A stretch of 64,000 bases of DNA from Sacculina carcini (lineage: Eukaryota > Arthropoda > Thecostraca > Sacculinidae): positions 156,945 to 220,944 of the forward strand of contig OU696581.1 of the NCBI GenBank assembly GCA_916048095.2. The letters run 5' to 3'. Shown here one piece after another: positions 46,327 through 57,575 of this stretch. The notes beneath the pieces are model-generated. The model ran no database searches. It was not told the origin of the DNA and saw only the letters and a program-made list of their open reading frames with translations. The position numbers and the translations under genes are program-made. How positions within the stretch are numbered: the first letter of the stretch is position 1; the number at the start of each line of letters is the position of its first letter.

Positions 46327-48305
46327 AGCTAGTGTTTGTGTATGAGACATGTCTTTGTAATGGTACAACTAGTGAAGTCAATGATGCGATGTTGTTTATC
46401 AAACTGCATCAGCCTGCTGGCAAATGGCAAGCCATCTGCTGATATCTGCTGGCGAAACTGAATGAACATTTAAAGAGTTAACATATATTATATTTTAATT
46501 GAAAAAAACGTCGATAAATAAACGTGAAAATATTGGCGTAGAATTTGAAAATTTCATAATAAAATTTATTGTTAATGTAGAAAGGCTTCAACAATTATGT
46601 TACTGTGTATGTTACTGTGTAGAAGATTAAGGTAAAGTAGATGATTAGTATGTATAAAATTTGCGTGGGTTCGTTTTTAGCACATTATCCTATTGGAGAA
46701 GTACAACACTCCTGTAATGCAAACCGTGCACAGAATCAGCTTCTATTATGAAAATGCATGGTTGTAATTAGTGGTCGACGCTAATATAACAATGCTTGGC
46801 GTCTGGGCGAATGTGAACGTGGATGGTCGCTTGAAAAGCTTCTTTTAGACGTTATTAAATTTCGAGCCGCCATGCATGAAAAAACAATGTATTTTTTCAG
46901 TCGGCAGCCACCATTCTTCAACTAAGACAAAGTGCAATTTGTTCTTGGTTCGTATTTGAATCCGTCGCTAATTAGCTACAGCAAAGCTGAAAAAATGTCA
47001 GTGGATCAATGACAATAAAATATTCTCAAAGCCGATATTCTTCACGTCTGAACCGGGACAAAATGATGCACACACCAGTGACGACTAGTTTATTCACAAT
47101 TCAACAGAAAACGACCGTGTGATTTTATTAAAAATTTTAAAATGAAAATGGTTTATTACTAAAACAAACTCATGCATTTTACTTTAATAAAAACATTAAT
47201 TTATTTGATATAGACTGGCATTTTGAAATGAGAAATATCACAGAACAATCGCACGCTTCTTTATTAAATGTGTGAATTATTGTTGTTTGTTCAAGTGTCC
47301 ATCTTGTATTAGCTTATACGCTAATGGATTGCCCTCATATCGTTTATTTGATCACTATTTTTCGCTCTGTAGAATTTCTCAGGATTTTCAGCGAGAATTT
47401 GAGACGTGCATTTACATGATTGCATGACAGAAATAGCAGCAAAAAATCCTCTGTAGGCAATATTTCATTGTCAAATAATTCCTAGAAGCATTGTTGAATT
47501 TTGCGCTATTCTTATCGACACAATTATCTCTATGAATACAACATGTTGCCATTTTGTCCGACAAAACTTGGCAAGCTAAACATTTTTATTTAAACTAACA
47601 AATTATGATGAAAACTGATTCTGCAAGTCAAAATGAGAATATTTTCAGGAGCACAAATTTTGAAAATAATTTTTAATCTGTTATTGATAATTAAAATTAG
47701 AGAAATAATAAGCACAATATATATCGTAATAAAATGTTAAACGTATAAAACATATTATGCTCAATAATAAATAACCAAATTAATAAGCGTAACTAATATT
47801 TAATATTTATACATGATTTGCAGCTGAAGCCATTTGCCTTGTTATTACATTGATATATAGGTCGAGAGAAAATAATTATATTTCTATGGTGGTGCTGCAT
47901 CAGTGTGTGTTATGCCTGATACAAGAATACAATTATACATTCTACACGTCAATGTTATCGGTGGTGTTGAATTCGTATGAGCATGTCAATAAAGAAAGAA
48001 TGATAATTTGTGAGAACCATGTCATCTTTTCTTCCTGAATCGAATGTCTCAAGTATCGTACGGTCGTATGTCGTATGTCCAATAACCCCTGGGTCAATTG
48101 TGTTGTGATCCTGCCTACTTACTGTGATTGACAGTGATAGGTTCTTGTAGGAATAGCCCCGTGGTCATCAGTGTACGGTGCTTCAACTAACTTGCTGCAC
48201 CGCACGTCACCAGCTTGTGGGGAGCTGTATGGCCGCTTTGAAACTGTTGTTTGATAGGCCATTTCACGACTCACTTTCATATCGCCTTTATGCTGGATTT
48301 GAATT

Positions 48306-48308
<3 letters not shown>
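46327..48308. other. Intergenic, nothing recognised
   Basis: AT-rich, no transposon ends or supported coding sequence over about 2 kb. Confidence 0.4.
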
Positions 48309-48388
<80 letters not shown>

Positions 48389-48389
48389 A
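48309..48389. repeat. (TG)n microsatellite
   Basis: About 40 uninterrupted TG units. Confidence 0.97.
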
Positions 48390-49858
48390 TGTGTGTATTT
48401 AGCTTGAGTTTTCTATATTAAGTTCTATTGTCATATTTACCTATTTATCTTATATTAAATTGTGTTTTCCATATTCTATTCTATTCATTCTGGTGAAAAT
48501 GCAGACTTACACAGCACGACTGTGAAGAGCTATCTGCTGAATTGCACGTGAATGTTGCACATGTAAGAACAGTCCTGTATAGAGCTCATTTTCAATAGAG
48601 AAAGCTCAAACGTCGCTAGAGTCCTCTATTGCCTGATATTGATGTCACTCGAGTTCGAGGTGTTTCAAACTTCTAACTGATAAACCATGATATCCACATA
48701 TGTACATTGTACATCATTACATTACACACAGACACCATGAAAAGCCAGGTGGTCGCCCAGAACCTCAGATTGGTGGCAGGTTCACACACAAGGCACACAA
48801 CAATATAACAACCCCGTATAACAATTCCGATTACTATTTCGCCGGGGACAACGAGCTTTCTCAAAGCTGGGATTAATGAGAAACTATTTGAAAGCGGCAA
48901 TGACGCACAAACATCTGAACATTATAGTAGTGATATCTATTAATATCCATTATTATGTAATAATATGTATTAATATATGTTAATATATATTTAAAAGATA
49001 TATAATCGACTGTCTGAAATACTAACAATGTATTCGATACGTTGGTAACATCAAAGCAAAAATAGGTAATTTTTTATATATAATTAACTGTTTATCTGTA
49101 TGAATATGGTTGTATATTTTCTAACATACGTACATACATATTTTGGCAAAATCATTACACAAGAACACAATATAAATTTCTGTTATTACTAAATCTAGGT
49201 ATATTTACGAATAATTTGGATAAATTGCTCAATTTATCTTTCGTTATTCGTTCAATAATTTTTCATTCCATCTGTGCCACCAAGTAACTTTCTTTTATCG
49301 AGGGCCTCCAGTAGTATAATAATATTTGCTAGGCTTTTTTGTGGGCAAGCGAAAAACATTTCCCCAAGTCATCAGCACTATTTTCCCGGGGGCTTAAATG
49401 TACCCCAAGGAAAGATTTATGATGATGATTCAATGATTTGCTAAACTAGTATTTGGAGAATGTATATTTATTTTTTCAATTTGCAGGTGAAAAATTTATG
49501 TTTAATTCTTCTACTTTGTGCTTGTTCTTTTTATTCATTACTAGCCAATGACTTAACCCATTAGTCGGCAGTGATCTAATAATATATCACTAAATTCAAC
49601 TATTTTTTCCCATAATTGTTTTTTGGTATAATGAATATACTTTATTTGTTATAATATTTGGACCTTGTAATTATGGCATTTTATTAGCCAACTTGGTTAT
49701 ATTTATGCTCGCCGGTAAATGAGTTAATATCACTGTTGACTAATGTACTCGTCATATGCTGTTTGATGAATGCGACTCCAATACATTGATAACAATATTT
49801 CTCTAATATGCACATAAAACACAAACAAACACACACACACACACACATGCACACATGC
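48390..49858. other. Intergenic, nothing recognised
   Basis: AT-rich with TTAATAT-type runs near 48,940-48,990. No gene supported. Confidence 0.4.
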
Positions 49859-49925
49859 ACATTACATTACATTATGGAAAAATTTATATAGCGCCCTACA
49901 CCTAGAGGGTCTCTAAGGCGCTGCG
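49859..49925 (-). mobile_element. 3' tail of an L2-like LINE (family of fragment B2)
   Basis: (ATTAC)n followed by ATATAGCGCCCTACACCTAG and AGGGTCTCTAAGGCGCTGC, matching the tail region of fragment B2 at 26,640-26,715. Confidence 0.75.
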
Positions 49926-49973
49926 CACACACACACACACACACACACACATGCACATATGCACACGGATACA

Positions 49974-50004
<31 letters not shown>

Positions 50005-50370
50005 GCACACGGATACACTCACACACACACACACACATGCACACGGATACACTTACACACACACACACACACGAATACAACTACACACACATGCACACGG
50101 ATACACCTACACACACACACACACACGAATACACACACACTCCCACACAGACACATATACACACACACATACAGACACATACACACACATATACACACAC
50201 TCACACACACACACTGCTACACACCTACACACATACACACATACACACACATACACACACATATACACACACTCACACACACACACTGCTACACACCTAC
50301 ACACATACACACACATACACACATACACACACATACACACACATACACACACACACATACACACAGACTC
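49926..50370. repeat. Complex CA-rich minisatellite
   Basis: CA tracts punctuated by GCACACGGATACAC units, and later by two copies of an about 75-bp block containing CACTGCTACACACCTACAC. The long TH-rich ORFs here are repeat artefacts. Confidence 0.93.
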
Positions 50371-50519
50371 ACAACCGGTTGTGCATCATTGCAATGCCTG
50401 GATGTGCCGGCGATGGGTAGACCAGTGCAATACAGGTGTGTCGCGCTCGTCAGTGTGTGTCTTTGTGTGTAGCAGTGTGTGCAGCAGTGTGTGTAGCAGT
50501 GTGTGTAGCAGTGTGTGTA

Positions 50520-50571
<52 letters not shown>

Positions 50572-50958
50572 TAGGCTAGCGTTGTGTCAGTGTTACAGCA
50601 GCATGCGAGCTGTACAGTCGGACTTTCGCAAGAATCAGTGTGTTTGTGTCCACCACACACGCCACCAGGCACGCCACCACAGCTGCGGCCACTGGCAGCT
50701 GGTGGTGGCGTTGTTGGTGGCGGGTGTGGTGGCGTCAGTTGGTGGCGAGCAGTCGGTGGTGGCGTGTCACAGTGAATCGGGCCAGCTTGGAGAATGCAGG
50801 TGAATGTTTGATGACGCAGTTAAGACATCGCACGGGTTTGACTTTATTTCAGCGATTTTTAGTGAATCGTAAACTACCCTACACTTCATTTCAACACCAT
50901 CGCATCGCTCTATTTTCATGATAAAATACTGTATTGCTACGTAAACAATGCACTAGAT
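50371..50958. other. Spacer with TG and GGTGGCG-rich repeats
   Basis: GCAGTGTGTGTA repeats and (TG)n at 50,468-50,569, then a stretch rich in GGTGGCG (50,700-50,765). A donor-like CAG-GTGTGT is at 50,432, but there is no supportable exon. Confidence 0.5.
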
Positions 50959-51154
50959 CAGTGGTTCTCGAACAGCGCTGATAAATTCAGTTGTTACATC
51001 AAAGTAAATGTGAAGAGGTCCTTTGAAACAAAAATAAACGAATTTTAATTGATAAAACACACATTTGTCTTGTTCTGTCCGACCGTTAGCTTCCCACTTG
51101 TCAACTCTTCCATTACCCACCAGTGGGGAATTCCCTACAGATCAGTAACCACTG
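50959..51154. mobile_element. hAT-type MITE, CAGTGG family, copy 2
   Basis: Starts CAGTGGTTCTCGAAC and ends AGTAACCACTG. The reverse complement of its right half matches copy 1 (8332-8615) through GGGAAATTCCCCACTGGTGG. Flanking 8-mers agree at five of eight positions. Confidence 0.72.
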
Positions 51155-51288
51155 CTCTACACCAATGCAAAACAGTCATGTAAGAATTGAATCAGTGAAA
51201 TTCTGCAAAACCGATCATTTTTACAGTATATCTCGCTTGTAATGCACACATTTTTCTTGGCTTCACCGTTAGAATGTTAGCACTAGTG

Positions 51289-51360
51289 GACTCCGTGGTG
51301 CAGTTGTTAGCACACCCGCCTCACAAACGGGAGGTCCGTGGTTCGAAACCCGGCGGAGCA
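51289..51360 (+). tRNA. tRNA-Val(CAC)-like head of a SINE, not a functional tRNA
   Basis: 72 nt with box A TGGTGCAGTTGTTAGC (51296-51311), box B GGTTCGAAACC (51340-51350) and an anticodon loop CTCACAA giving CAC (Val). The anticodon stem has four pairs and one mismatch, and the T stem has two mismatches. The acceptor ends GACTCCG and CGGAGCA pair imperfectly. Together with the non-tRNA sequence that continues 3', this indicates a SINE promoter. Confidence 0.7.
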
Positions 51361-51600
51361 GAATTTCATTGGGGCGAATTCTACAATCCCAAAGCCCCCT
51401 GTCAACCCAGCAGTAAATGGTCATGTCATGTCAGTCATGAGTTGTGCCATGCATTCTGGGGAGGTGGCCCTCTCTAATACGTCTTACGTCCTTGTGGCGC
51501 CATAGCGTGGAGAGGGTCGGTTCTGCGGTGGCAGCGAGCTGCACGGGGCACGCCTGTGTGTTCATAAGCTTCGGCTTCTTCCCGTGTAGCAGCTGTCACT
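51361..51600 (+). mobile_element. Body of the tRNA-Val-derived SINE
   Basis: Continues from the tRNA-like head through AACCCAGCAGTAAATGG, a string resembling conserved central parts of other animal SINEs, to a less certain end near 51,600. No target duplication or second copy was found in the window. Confidence 0.5.
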
Positions 51601-51689
51601 TAGGCATTTAACCAGTTATTTTAACTAATGTAGTTTAGCGGTGCTGCTCAACTTCAGATTTGTTTATTGACATATACGAGTGACATGAC

Positions 51690-51790
51690 GTATGTGTATA
51701 GCGCACATTATAACACACGCGCCAAAAGACAAATCTTGGAGCAAAACATGAAAACAAATAGGTAAGACACACCGCTTAGGGAAGACAAAC
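51690..51790 (-). mobile_element. Probable L2-like LINE 3'-end fragment
   Basis: GTATAGCGCACATTATAACA followed by GCGCCAAAAGACAAAT resembles the 3' end at 54,140 (TATAGCGCACATATTTATAC, then GGCGCGAAAAAGAC). Confidence 0.4.
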
Positions 51791-52619
51791 ATGTGGACAA
51801 CACACACACCCACACGCACACACACACCCACACGCACACACACAAACACACACATACACACACACACACACACAAACATAATCATGCACACACACACATA
51901 CGGACACACAACGCTAACATTGAAACATGACAGTAAAAAGAAACAGAATTAGCACAAGAAAACCTCTAGTGAATATATCAAGCGAGACGGGTGCGGTATG
52001 ACGGCTCAGTGCGAAGCGTAAGAAGTAAGAGAGCGAGAGTACTTATTTCTTTTGCCGATTATACATGATGTTACATTGCCAATGAGTTTTTAAACAAATG
52101 CAGCATTGAAGTTGAACAAATCATAAATTATCCACCGAATTCAGACAGACGTGTTATTATTGCAGAATAGCTTAGAAGATAGCTCATAATCTACACCTTT
52201 CAACACGAAACATTCGCGATAGCTTATGTCAGGTGAATATTCACCACAAAATATAACCAGAGCGGATTGTTTTCTCAATTAATTTATTTCTTTTCATTTT
52301 TTTCTAATTGGAAAGAGAATATGAATCAACAGAAATTTGAATAACAACGGATAGTGAAGTTGAACAAGGGTCGTAAATGCTTGAAACAAAATGAGCATTT
52401 TTATTATTATTAGAGGAAATATATTCAGAATGGTTTCATCGTTCTTGCGTTGCGTTGTTGAGTTGACATCTCCGATCGCCAGGGATGAATTAGCCTGAAA
52501 CAACTCAGTGAGATTGGTGCTTCATTTTCGAACTAGCCCCTAACTAGCGACTTGCACGCTACGCTCCAATGATAACACTCTATGATTCAAGTGATGGCGT
52601 AGCTGTGTGAAATCTCCGT
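51791..52619. other. Spacer with a CA tract
   Basis: Degenerate CA repeat at 51,800-51,905. The remaining sequence has no supported gene. Confidence 0.4.
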
Positions 52620-52995
52620 GTGTGTGTTTGAGTTTGTGTGTGCTTGAGTGTGTATGTGAGTGTGTTTGAGTGTGTTTGAGTGTCTGTGTGTGTGTGTGTG
52701 TCTGTGTGTGTGTGTGTATGTGTGTTTGTGTGTGTGTGAGTGTGTTTGAGTGAGTGTGTGTGTGTATGTATGTGAGTGTGTTTGTGTGTATATGTGTGTG
52801 TCTGTGTGTGTGTGTGTGTTTGTGTGTGTTTGAGTGTCTGTGTGTGTGTGTGTGTTTGTGTGTGTGTGTGCGTTTGTGTGTGTGTGTGTATGTGTGTGTG
52901 TGTCTGTGTGTGTGTGTGTGTTTGTGTGTGCTTGAGTGTGTGTGAGTGTGTTTGAGCGAGTGTGTGTGTATGAGTGTGTATGTGAGTGTGTTTGA
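52618..52995. repeat. Complex TG-rich minisatellite
   Basis: TG with regular TTTGAG, TCTG and TATG variants in an irregular higher-order pattern. The 239-codon minus-strand ORF across it is a repeat artefact. Confidence 0.93.
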
Positions 52996-54109
52996 GGCGT
53001 GATGGTGCAGAAGATGGTACTGGTATGGAAAGCGCAGTCACGCCAGATGTTTCAAGCATTTTGGCCGCACCACCACTGTGCCTCACCTTGAAACATGCGT
53101 GTACACACACACATACATACGAGTATATATACGCAAACATGCATTCAATCATGCACTCACAAGAAAATAGAGAAAACAGACAGAGAGAGAGGGTGAGAGC
53201 GAAATGAGTCACAGAAGAATCACTCTCATACTCTCCCGTATTCATGCAGATGTCTTGCTTTGATCCCGGCCTGACAGGTCTCCTTGAAACTGCCGACAAT
53301 CGCAGACAATCATTGAAACAAAAACATGCTTATTGTTGACTATTAGTGTTGCTGTGTGACTTAATGCGGTGTTATCGGATGAATTGTTTATTGTTATATA
53401 TTTATATTTTATTGAACTATCTTTCTCTCTACATCTTTTGGGCGCTTTCGGAACAAGGGGTCACCGCACAGGGTGGTAATAGTGCTTGCGCTCTTCCCCC
53501 ATGCTACTGGATTTCTTGTAATTAATAATAATTAGTATTCTTATTACAATGTGAACATGGCTGTTATTATGACGAGCACGGCAAGATGGGGGAATGTGAA
53601 GAAACTTGTTGTGACTTTCGCCTTGTTTGTGAATATTTGAGTGTGAGTGAATGTCTGTCTGTGTGCCTCTATGCGTGCATGTGTGTGTGTGTGTGTCTGT
53701 CTGTCTGTGTGTGTGTATGTGCCGCGCATGTACTTGCTGAATTAGTTTTAGCTTGCGGCGGTGTGCTTTTGACCCGCTCGTTGCTGATTGGATGTTTGAT
53801 GGAGTGACGTCACTTGTGTGTGTTCGCGTTTGAGCAGTTGTCAGTCAGTTAGTGTGAGTCTTGAGTAGTCTATTGAGCGAGGTTAAACATGCGATGCACA
53901 CGGTCCTCATTGTTGCTGTATTGAATGGGTGGTGGAAGTGGCCACAGAACTTGTTTCTCATTGCTCTCATTATCCTAGCAGCGTTGATATTCATTTTGCA
54001 AACATTTTCTCTTTTCGGCTGCTTTAAGTGCAGTTTTTACGAGGCGCCACTATAAATTTTGCTAATTACGATATTGTATTGAGTAGAGGATTACAATGTT
54101 AACATTAAT
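52996..54109. other. Intergenic, small hydrophobic ORF
   Basis: A plus-strand ORF ending at 54055 carries one strongly hydrophobic segment (FLIALIILAALIFILQTFSL) and the tail GCFKCSFYEAPL. I cannot assign it. A TG/TCTG tract lies at 53,680-53,720. Confidence 0.3.
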
Positions 54110-54611
54110 CAACAACAACAACAACAACAAACAACAACATATATTTAATATAGCGCACATATTTATACACAGGCGCGAAAAAGACAACCGACAGGAACAT
54201 CACAGCGAGCAGGGAGTAGGCACAAATAGAAAAATGAAAACACGTTTGCAAACTGGAACATGCTAGATGGCCGTTGGCTATCAGATAGCTCATCCGCCCT
54301 TGAAACAGGTTTTGTTTTTTTTCCTGTCGGGTGTCTAGCCACCCTCCTCACTGCAGAACAGTGGGGGGAGCCGGTTTAGTCGCCGACAACTCGACCATGA
54401 ATCTGGTTGTACTGGAATTACACGGTTACCAGTAGCAGGGCGAAGCCTGACCAGACAACGACGAATGCAAGAGATGCAAAAACGGGACGCAGCAACGAAA
54501 ACAGATAATTCACAATGAGTAAAAAGACAAATATCAAGCAGGAACAACGAGGGTACAACACAGGACGATCAGCACGAACAACACACATATAACCAAAGAC
54601 AAATAATACAT

Positions 54612-57545
54612 TTAGTCATCAAGAGAACGAGTGAGCAGATATTTATGAAGATCAGCAGAAAAGGATCGGAATGAAGACTTGTGGTGAAGGTAAGATGGAA
54701 GCGAGTTATAGATACGAGGAGCAGAGAAATAAAAAGATTTGGATGACCAAGAGGATTGATTAAGAGCAGGAGGACAGACTAATGGCACAGGAATGCGACA
54801 AGAAGTGCGATTATTGAGAGTCAATAGGGAACGGAGATATGAAGGAGAAGAGGGAGAGTGTATAAGTTTGAAGACCAGACAACATACCTTATAGCGGATA
54901 CGAGAAAGAGCAGGTAACCAACCGAGCTGTCGGATATGCACCGAAGTAGGGGTTCGCGGAGGAAGCCTCAGTACAAACCGACAAGCAAGGTTGATCACTG
55001 CTTGGAGTTGGCGGATGGATTTCAAGGGAAGATGGAAGAAAAGCGAGTTGCAATAGTCGATCTTAGAAAAGATATAGGAGTTTACCAGAAGACTAGCGGA
55101 TGAGACATCAATCGACGAACGAATAGGGTAAAATTGTCGGAGTAAAAAGCGGCACGAGCGGATAAGCTGAGAAAAATGAGTCGAGAAAGAAAGGTTAGGA
55201 TCGAACAAGACACCCAAATTGCGCATTTGATTGGCTAGCGGAAGGTTGATAGAGTGAGGAGAAATTCGAGGAGGGTGAAAGACTAGATATTCTGTTTTGT
55301 CAGGGTTGAGAACAAGTTTACGTGAAGCAGCCCAAGAAGAAATCTGGGTGAGCAGCATAGAGACCAAATTTGAAGAATGAGGAGAAAGAGGAAAATAAAT
55401 TTGGATGTCGTCAGCGTATATGTGAAATGAAACTGGATAGCTGCGGAGAATAGGACAAAGGGATGATACGTATAAGTTGAAAAGTAAAGGACCAAGAAGT
55501 GAGCCTTGTGGAACCCCAGAGGTGAGAGGAAAGTCGCACGATAAAGCCGCATTACTGCGAACAGCATAGGAACGATCATTTAGATATGAGGTAAGAAGAG
55601 AAAGTGCAGTAGATGTGAGGCCTAGATGAGCAAGATCGCAGCATAGGATTTCGTGGTCGACTAGATCGAAGGCAGCAGAAAAATCTAAGGAAATCAGAAG
55701 CACGGAATTTCCAAATGAAAAATTAGAGAATAGATCATTGGAGAGGCAGAGAAGAAGTGTTTCGGTAGAGTGCTGAGATACAAAACCAGATTGGCAGGGA
55801 TCGAGAACAGGCAAGATGATAGGCCGTAATTGAACAAGGATGGCAGATTCTAGAAGCTTGGAGGACAGAGATAGAATAGAAATTGGACGATAGTTGCATG
55901 GCAGAGAGGGATCAAGATTGGATTTTTTGAGAATCGGCAGTATAGTGGCGTGTTTGGAAGCTAAGAATGAACCGTGAAGGAAAGAAGAGTTAACCATATA
56001 TGTGAAAAGTGGAGTAAGGAGTATAATAGCATCAGAGAGAGCAGAAAATTGTATGGGGTCAGTGGGACATTTAGACCTCTGAAGTTTGGTAAGAAAACGT
56101 GCTGTGGTAGACGGAGCAATCGAGGAAAAAGAGGAAACAGTGCTAAGGCAAGGAGGAAATTGGAGAGGAAAAGTGCTAGTGGGTAATTTGGATTGCAAGG
56201 ATGCAATTTTACAAGAGAAAAATGAGGCGAATTCACTGGCAGATATTGAGCAAGATGACTTAGAAGAGCGACCAGAAATAGATTTCAGAGTCATCCATCG
56301 TGAGCGAGATGATTGGAGTTGGCGTAATTGTGAACGATAGAAATTAGATTTTGACAAAGCAACCACAGAAAAAAAAGATTTGCGGGCACTACAGAAAGAG
56401 AACCATGATGAAGAAGAGCGAAAGCGCCGCCAAGAACGCTCACGGGCTCTGCATTCTGAACGCAAGCGGGATAGATCGGACGACCACCAGGGAGGAGGAG
56501 GAGATCTTGAGCGAAAGTGATGTAAGCGCAAAGGGAAGATCTGATCATTGATGAGGGAGAGAGAGTCGGATATAAACTTGGGGAGTAGTAGTGGTGGGAG
56601 GAACAAATAGTTTGAGGGATTCAGAAGAGAGGTAACCAAACGACAAAATAATAAAGGATCAAATTTTTTGTAATCACGAAGCATCAGTGAAGCGGAAGAA
56701 GGCTTAGAAGGTGAAGGAAGAGAAACACAAAATGTGATGAGGCTATGATCAGATATGAGAGAATCAGGGGGGTAAGTGAATGTATCGAGGAGAGACAGTC
56801 TGGAGGAGTGCGTACAGATCACAAGGTCGAGAGTATGACCGGATAGGTGAGTAGCACCGCTGTTCATAACGGAAAGATCCCAAGAATTGAGCAGAGTTAG
56901 AAAATCAGAAACATGCGCATGAGATGGTGAGTCAATCCAGAAATTAAAATCGCCTAGAACAATGAAATTATGGGAGAATGTATCTGAGAAGAAAGATAGG
57001 AGTGTATCAAATTCAGATAGAAATACTGAGGATGTGCCAGTGTGATCGTGTCGATATAACAATAGAATACCTAATTTAGGGTGTGAAGGAAAAGAAAGCG
57101 AGAATGCAGCGTATTCAAAGGAACTACAAGGAAATTGTAGAGTAGATAAAAGTGATAAAGATAAAGAACAGTGATAAACAGCACCAACACCACCACCGCA
57201 AGATTTTCGAGAAGATGTGAGATCGCGAGACACATGCAAGAAGTTAAATGAAAGTGGAAGTTGGGCGGAAAACGATGAAACGTCGCTGTCAAAAAGCCAG
57301 GTCTCGGTGAGAAAAAAGAGTGAGAAGTTGTGATAGAGAATGAGATTAGAAACAAAATTAGCTTTATTACGTACAGACCGAATATTGAGCAGGCCAACCA
57401 AGGAGGAAATACAATTAGTGACGGCTAAGGGAGATATATGAGCAGATTGGGTAAGATTGTTAATAGCAGAATTGTTGGATACGAGGGAAACCAGATGTGA
57501 GGAATGACAAGATTGAGCAATAGCTGTAGAGTCAGAAACATGCAT
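54612..57545 (-). CDS. LINE ORF2: endonuclease and reverse transcriptase
   Basis: 977 residues that nick target DNA and reverse-transcribe the element RNA. APE-type endonuclease (about 50-275): N54, TETW with E81, GDFN 198-201, SGHTLD 235-240, SDH 265-267. Reverse transcriptase (about 485-760): NYRPIS 551, SLDFSAAFDLVDH 619-631, GVPQGS 677-682, active-site YADD 710-713, NPDKTEYLVF near 747 and NLGVLFD near 776. Every expected motif is present and uninterrupted. The position 164 region (LLYRH) departs from the usual VYRPP. ATG at 57545 lies 30 nt after the ORF1 stop and in the same frame. Clade assignment to the L2/CR1 group is by motif style. Confidence 0.93.
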   Translation of the reverse strand: MHVSDSTAIAQSCHSSHLVSLVSNNSAINNLTQSAHISPLAVTNCISSLVGLLNIRSVRNKANFVSNLILYHNFSLFFLTETWLFDSDVSSFSAQLPLSFNFLHVSRDLTSSRKSCGGGVGAVYHCSLSLSLLSTLQFPCSSFEYAAFSLSFPSHPKLGILLLYRHDHTGTSSVFLSEFDTLLSFFSDTFSHNFIVLGDFNFWIDSPSHAHVSDFLTLLNSWDLSVMNSGATHLSGHTLDLVICTHSSRLSLLDTFTYPPDSLISDHSLITFCVSLPSPSKPSSASLMLRDYKKFDPLLFCRLVTSLLNPSNYLFLPPLLLPKFISDSLSLINDQIFPLRLHHFRSRSPPPPWWSSDLSRLRSECRARERSWRRFRSSSSWFSFCSARKSFFSVVALSKSNFYRSQLRQLQSSRSRWMTLKSISGRSSKSSCSISASEFASFFSCKIASLQSKLPTSTFPLQFPPCLSTVSSFSSIAPSTTARFLTKLQRSKCPTDPIQFSALSDAIILLTPLFTYMVNSSFLHGSFLASKHATILPILKKSNLDPSLPCNYRPISILSLSSKLLESAILVQLRPIILPVLDPCQSGFVSQHSTETLLLCLSNDLFSNFSFGNSVLLISLDFSAAFDLVDHEILCCDLAHLGLTSTALSLLTSYLNDRSYAVRSNAALSCDFPLTSGVPQGSLLGPLLFNLYVSSLCPILRSYPVSFHIYADDIQIYFPLSPHSSNLVSMLLTQISSWAASRKLVLNPDKTEYLVFHPPRISPHSINLPLANQMRNLGVLFDPNLSFSTHFSQLIRSCRFLLRQFYPIRSSIDVSSASLLVNSYIFSKIDYCNSLFFHLPLKSIRQLQAVINLACRFVLRLPPRTPTSVHIRQLGWLPALSRIRYKVCCLVFKLIHSPSSPSYLRSLLTLNNRTSCRIPVPLVCPPALNQSSWSSKSFYFSAPRIYNSLPSYLHHKSSFRSFSADLHKYLLTRSLDD

Positions 57546-57575
57546 TTTAGGAAGAGAAGAGTCAGACTTGGGTTG

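Noticed and set aside
49951..50803. ORFs of 150-270 codons rich in Thr-His
   Set aside because: They translate CA repeats; several frames are open at once and no non-repetitive domain is joined to them.
51289..51360. Functional tRNA-Val gene
   Set aside because: T-stem and acceptor mismatches and a continuing SINE-like body make a working tRNA unlikely.
52580..53299. 239-codon minus-strand ORF
   Set aside because: Most of it is an antisense TG minisatellite, and its non-repeat ends show no domain or splice signal.
53888..54055. Small hydrophobic ORF resembling an integrin alpha transmembrane-tail region
   Set aside because: The tail GCFKCSF lacks the GFFKR motif, no upstream exon was found, and a single hydrophobic stretch is weak evidence.
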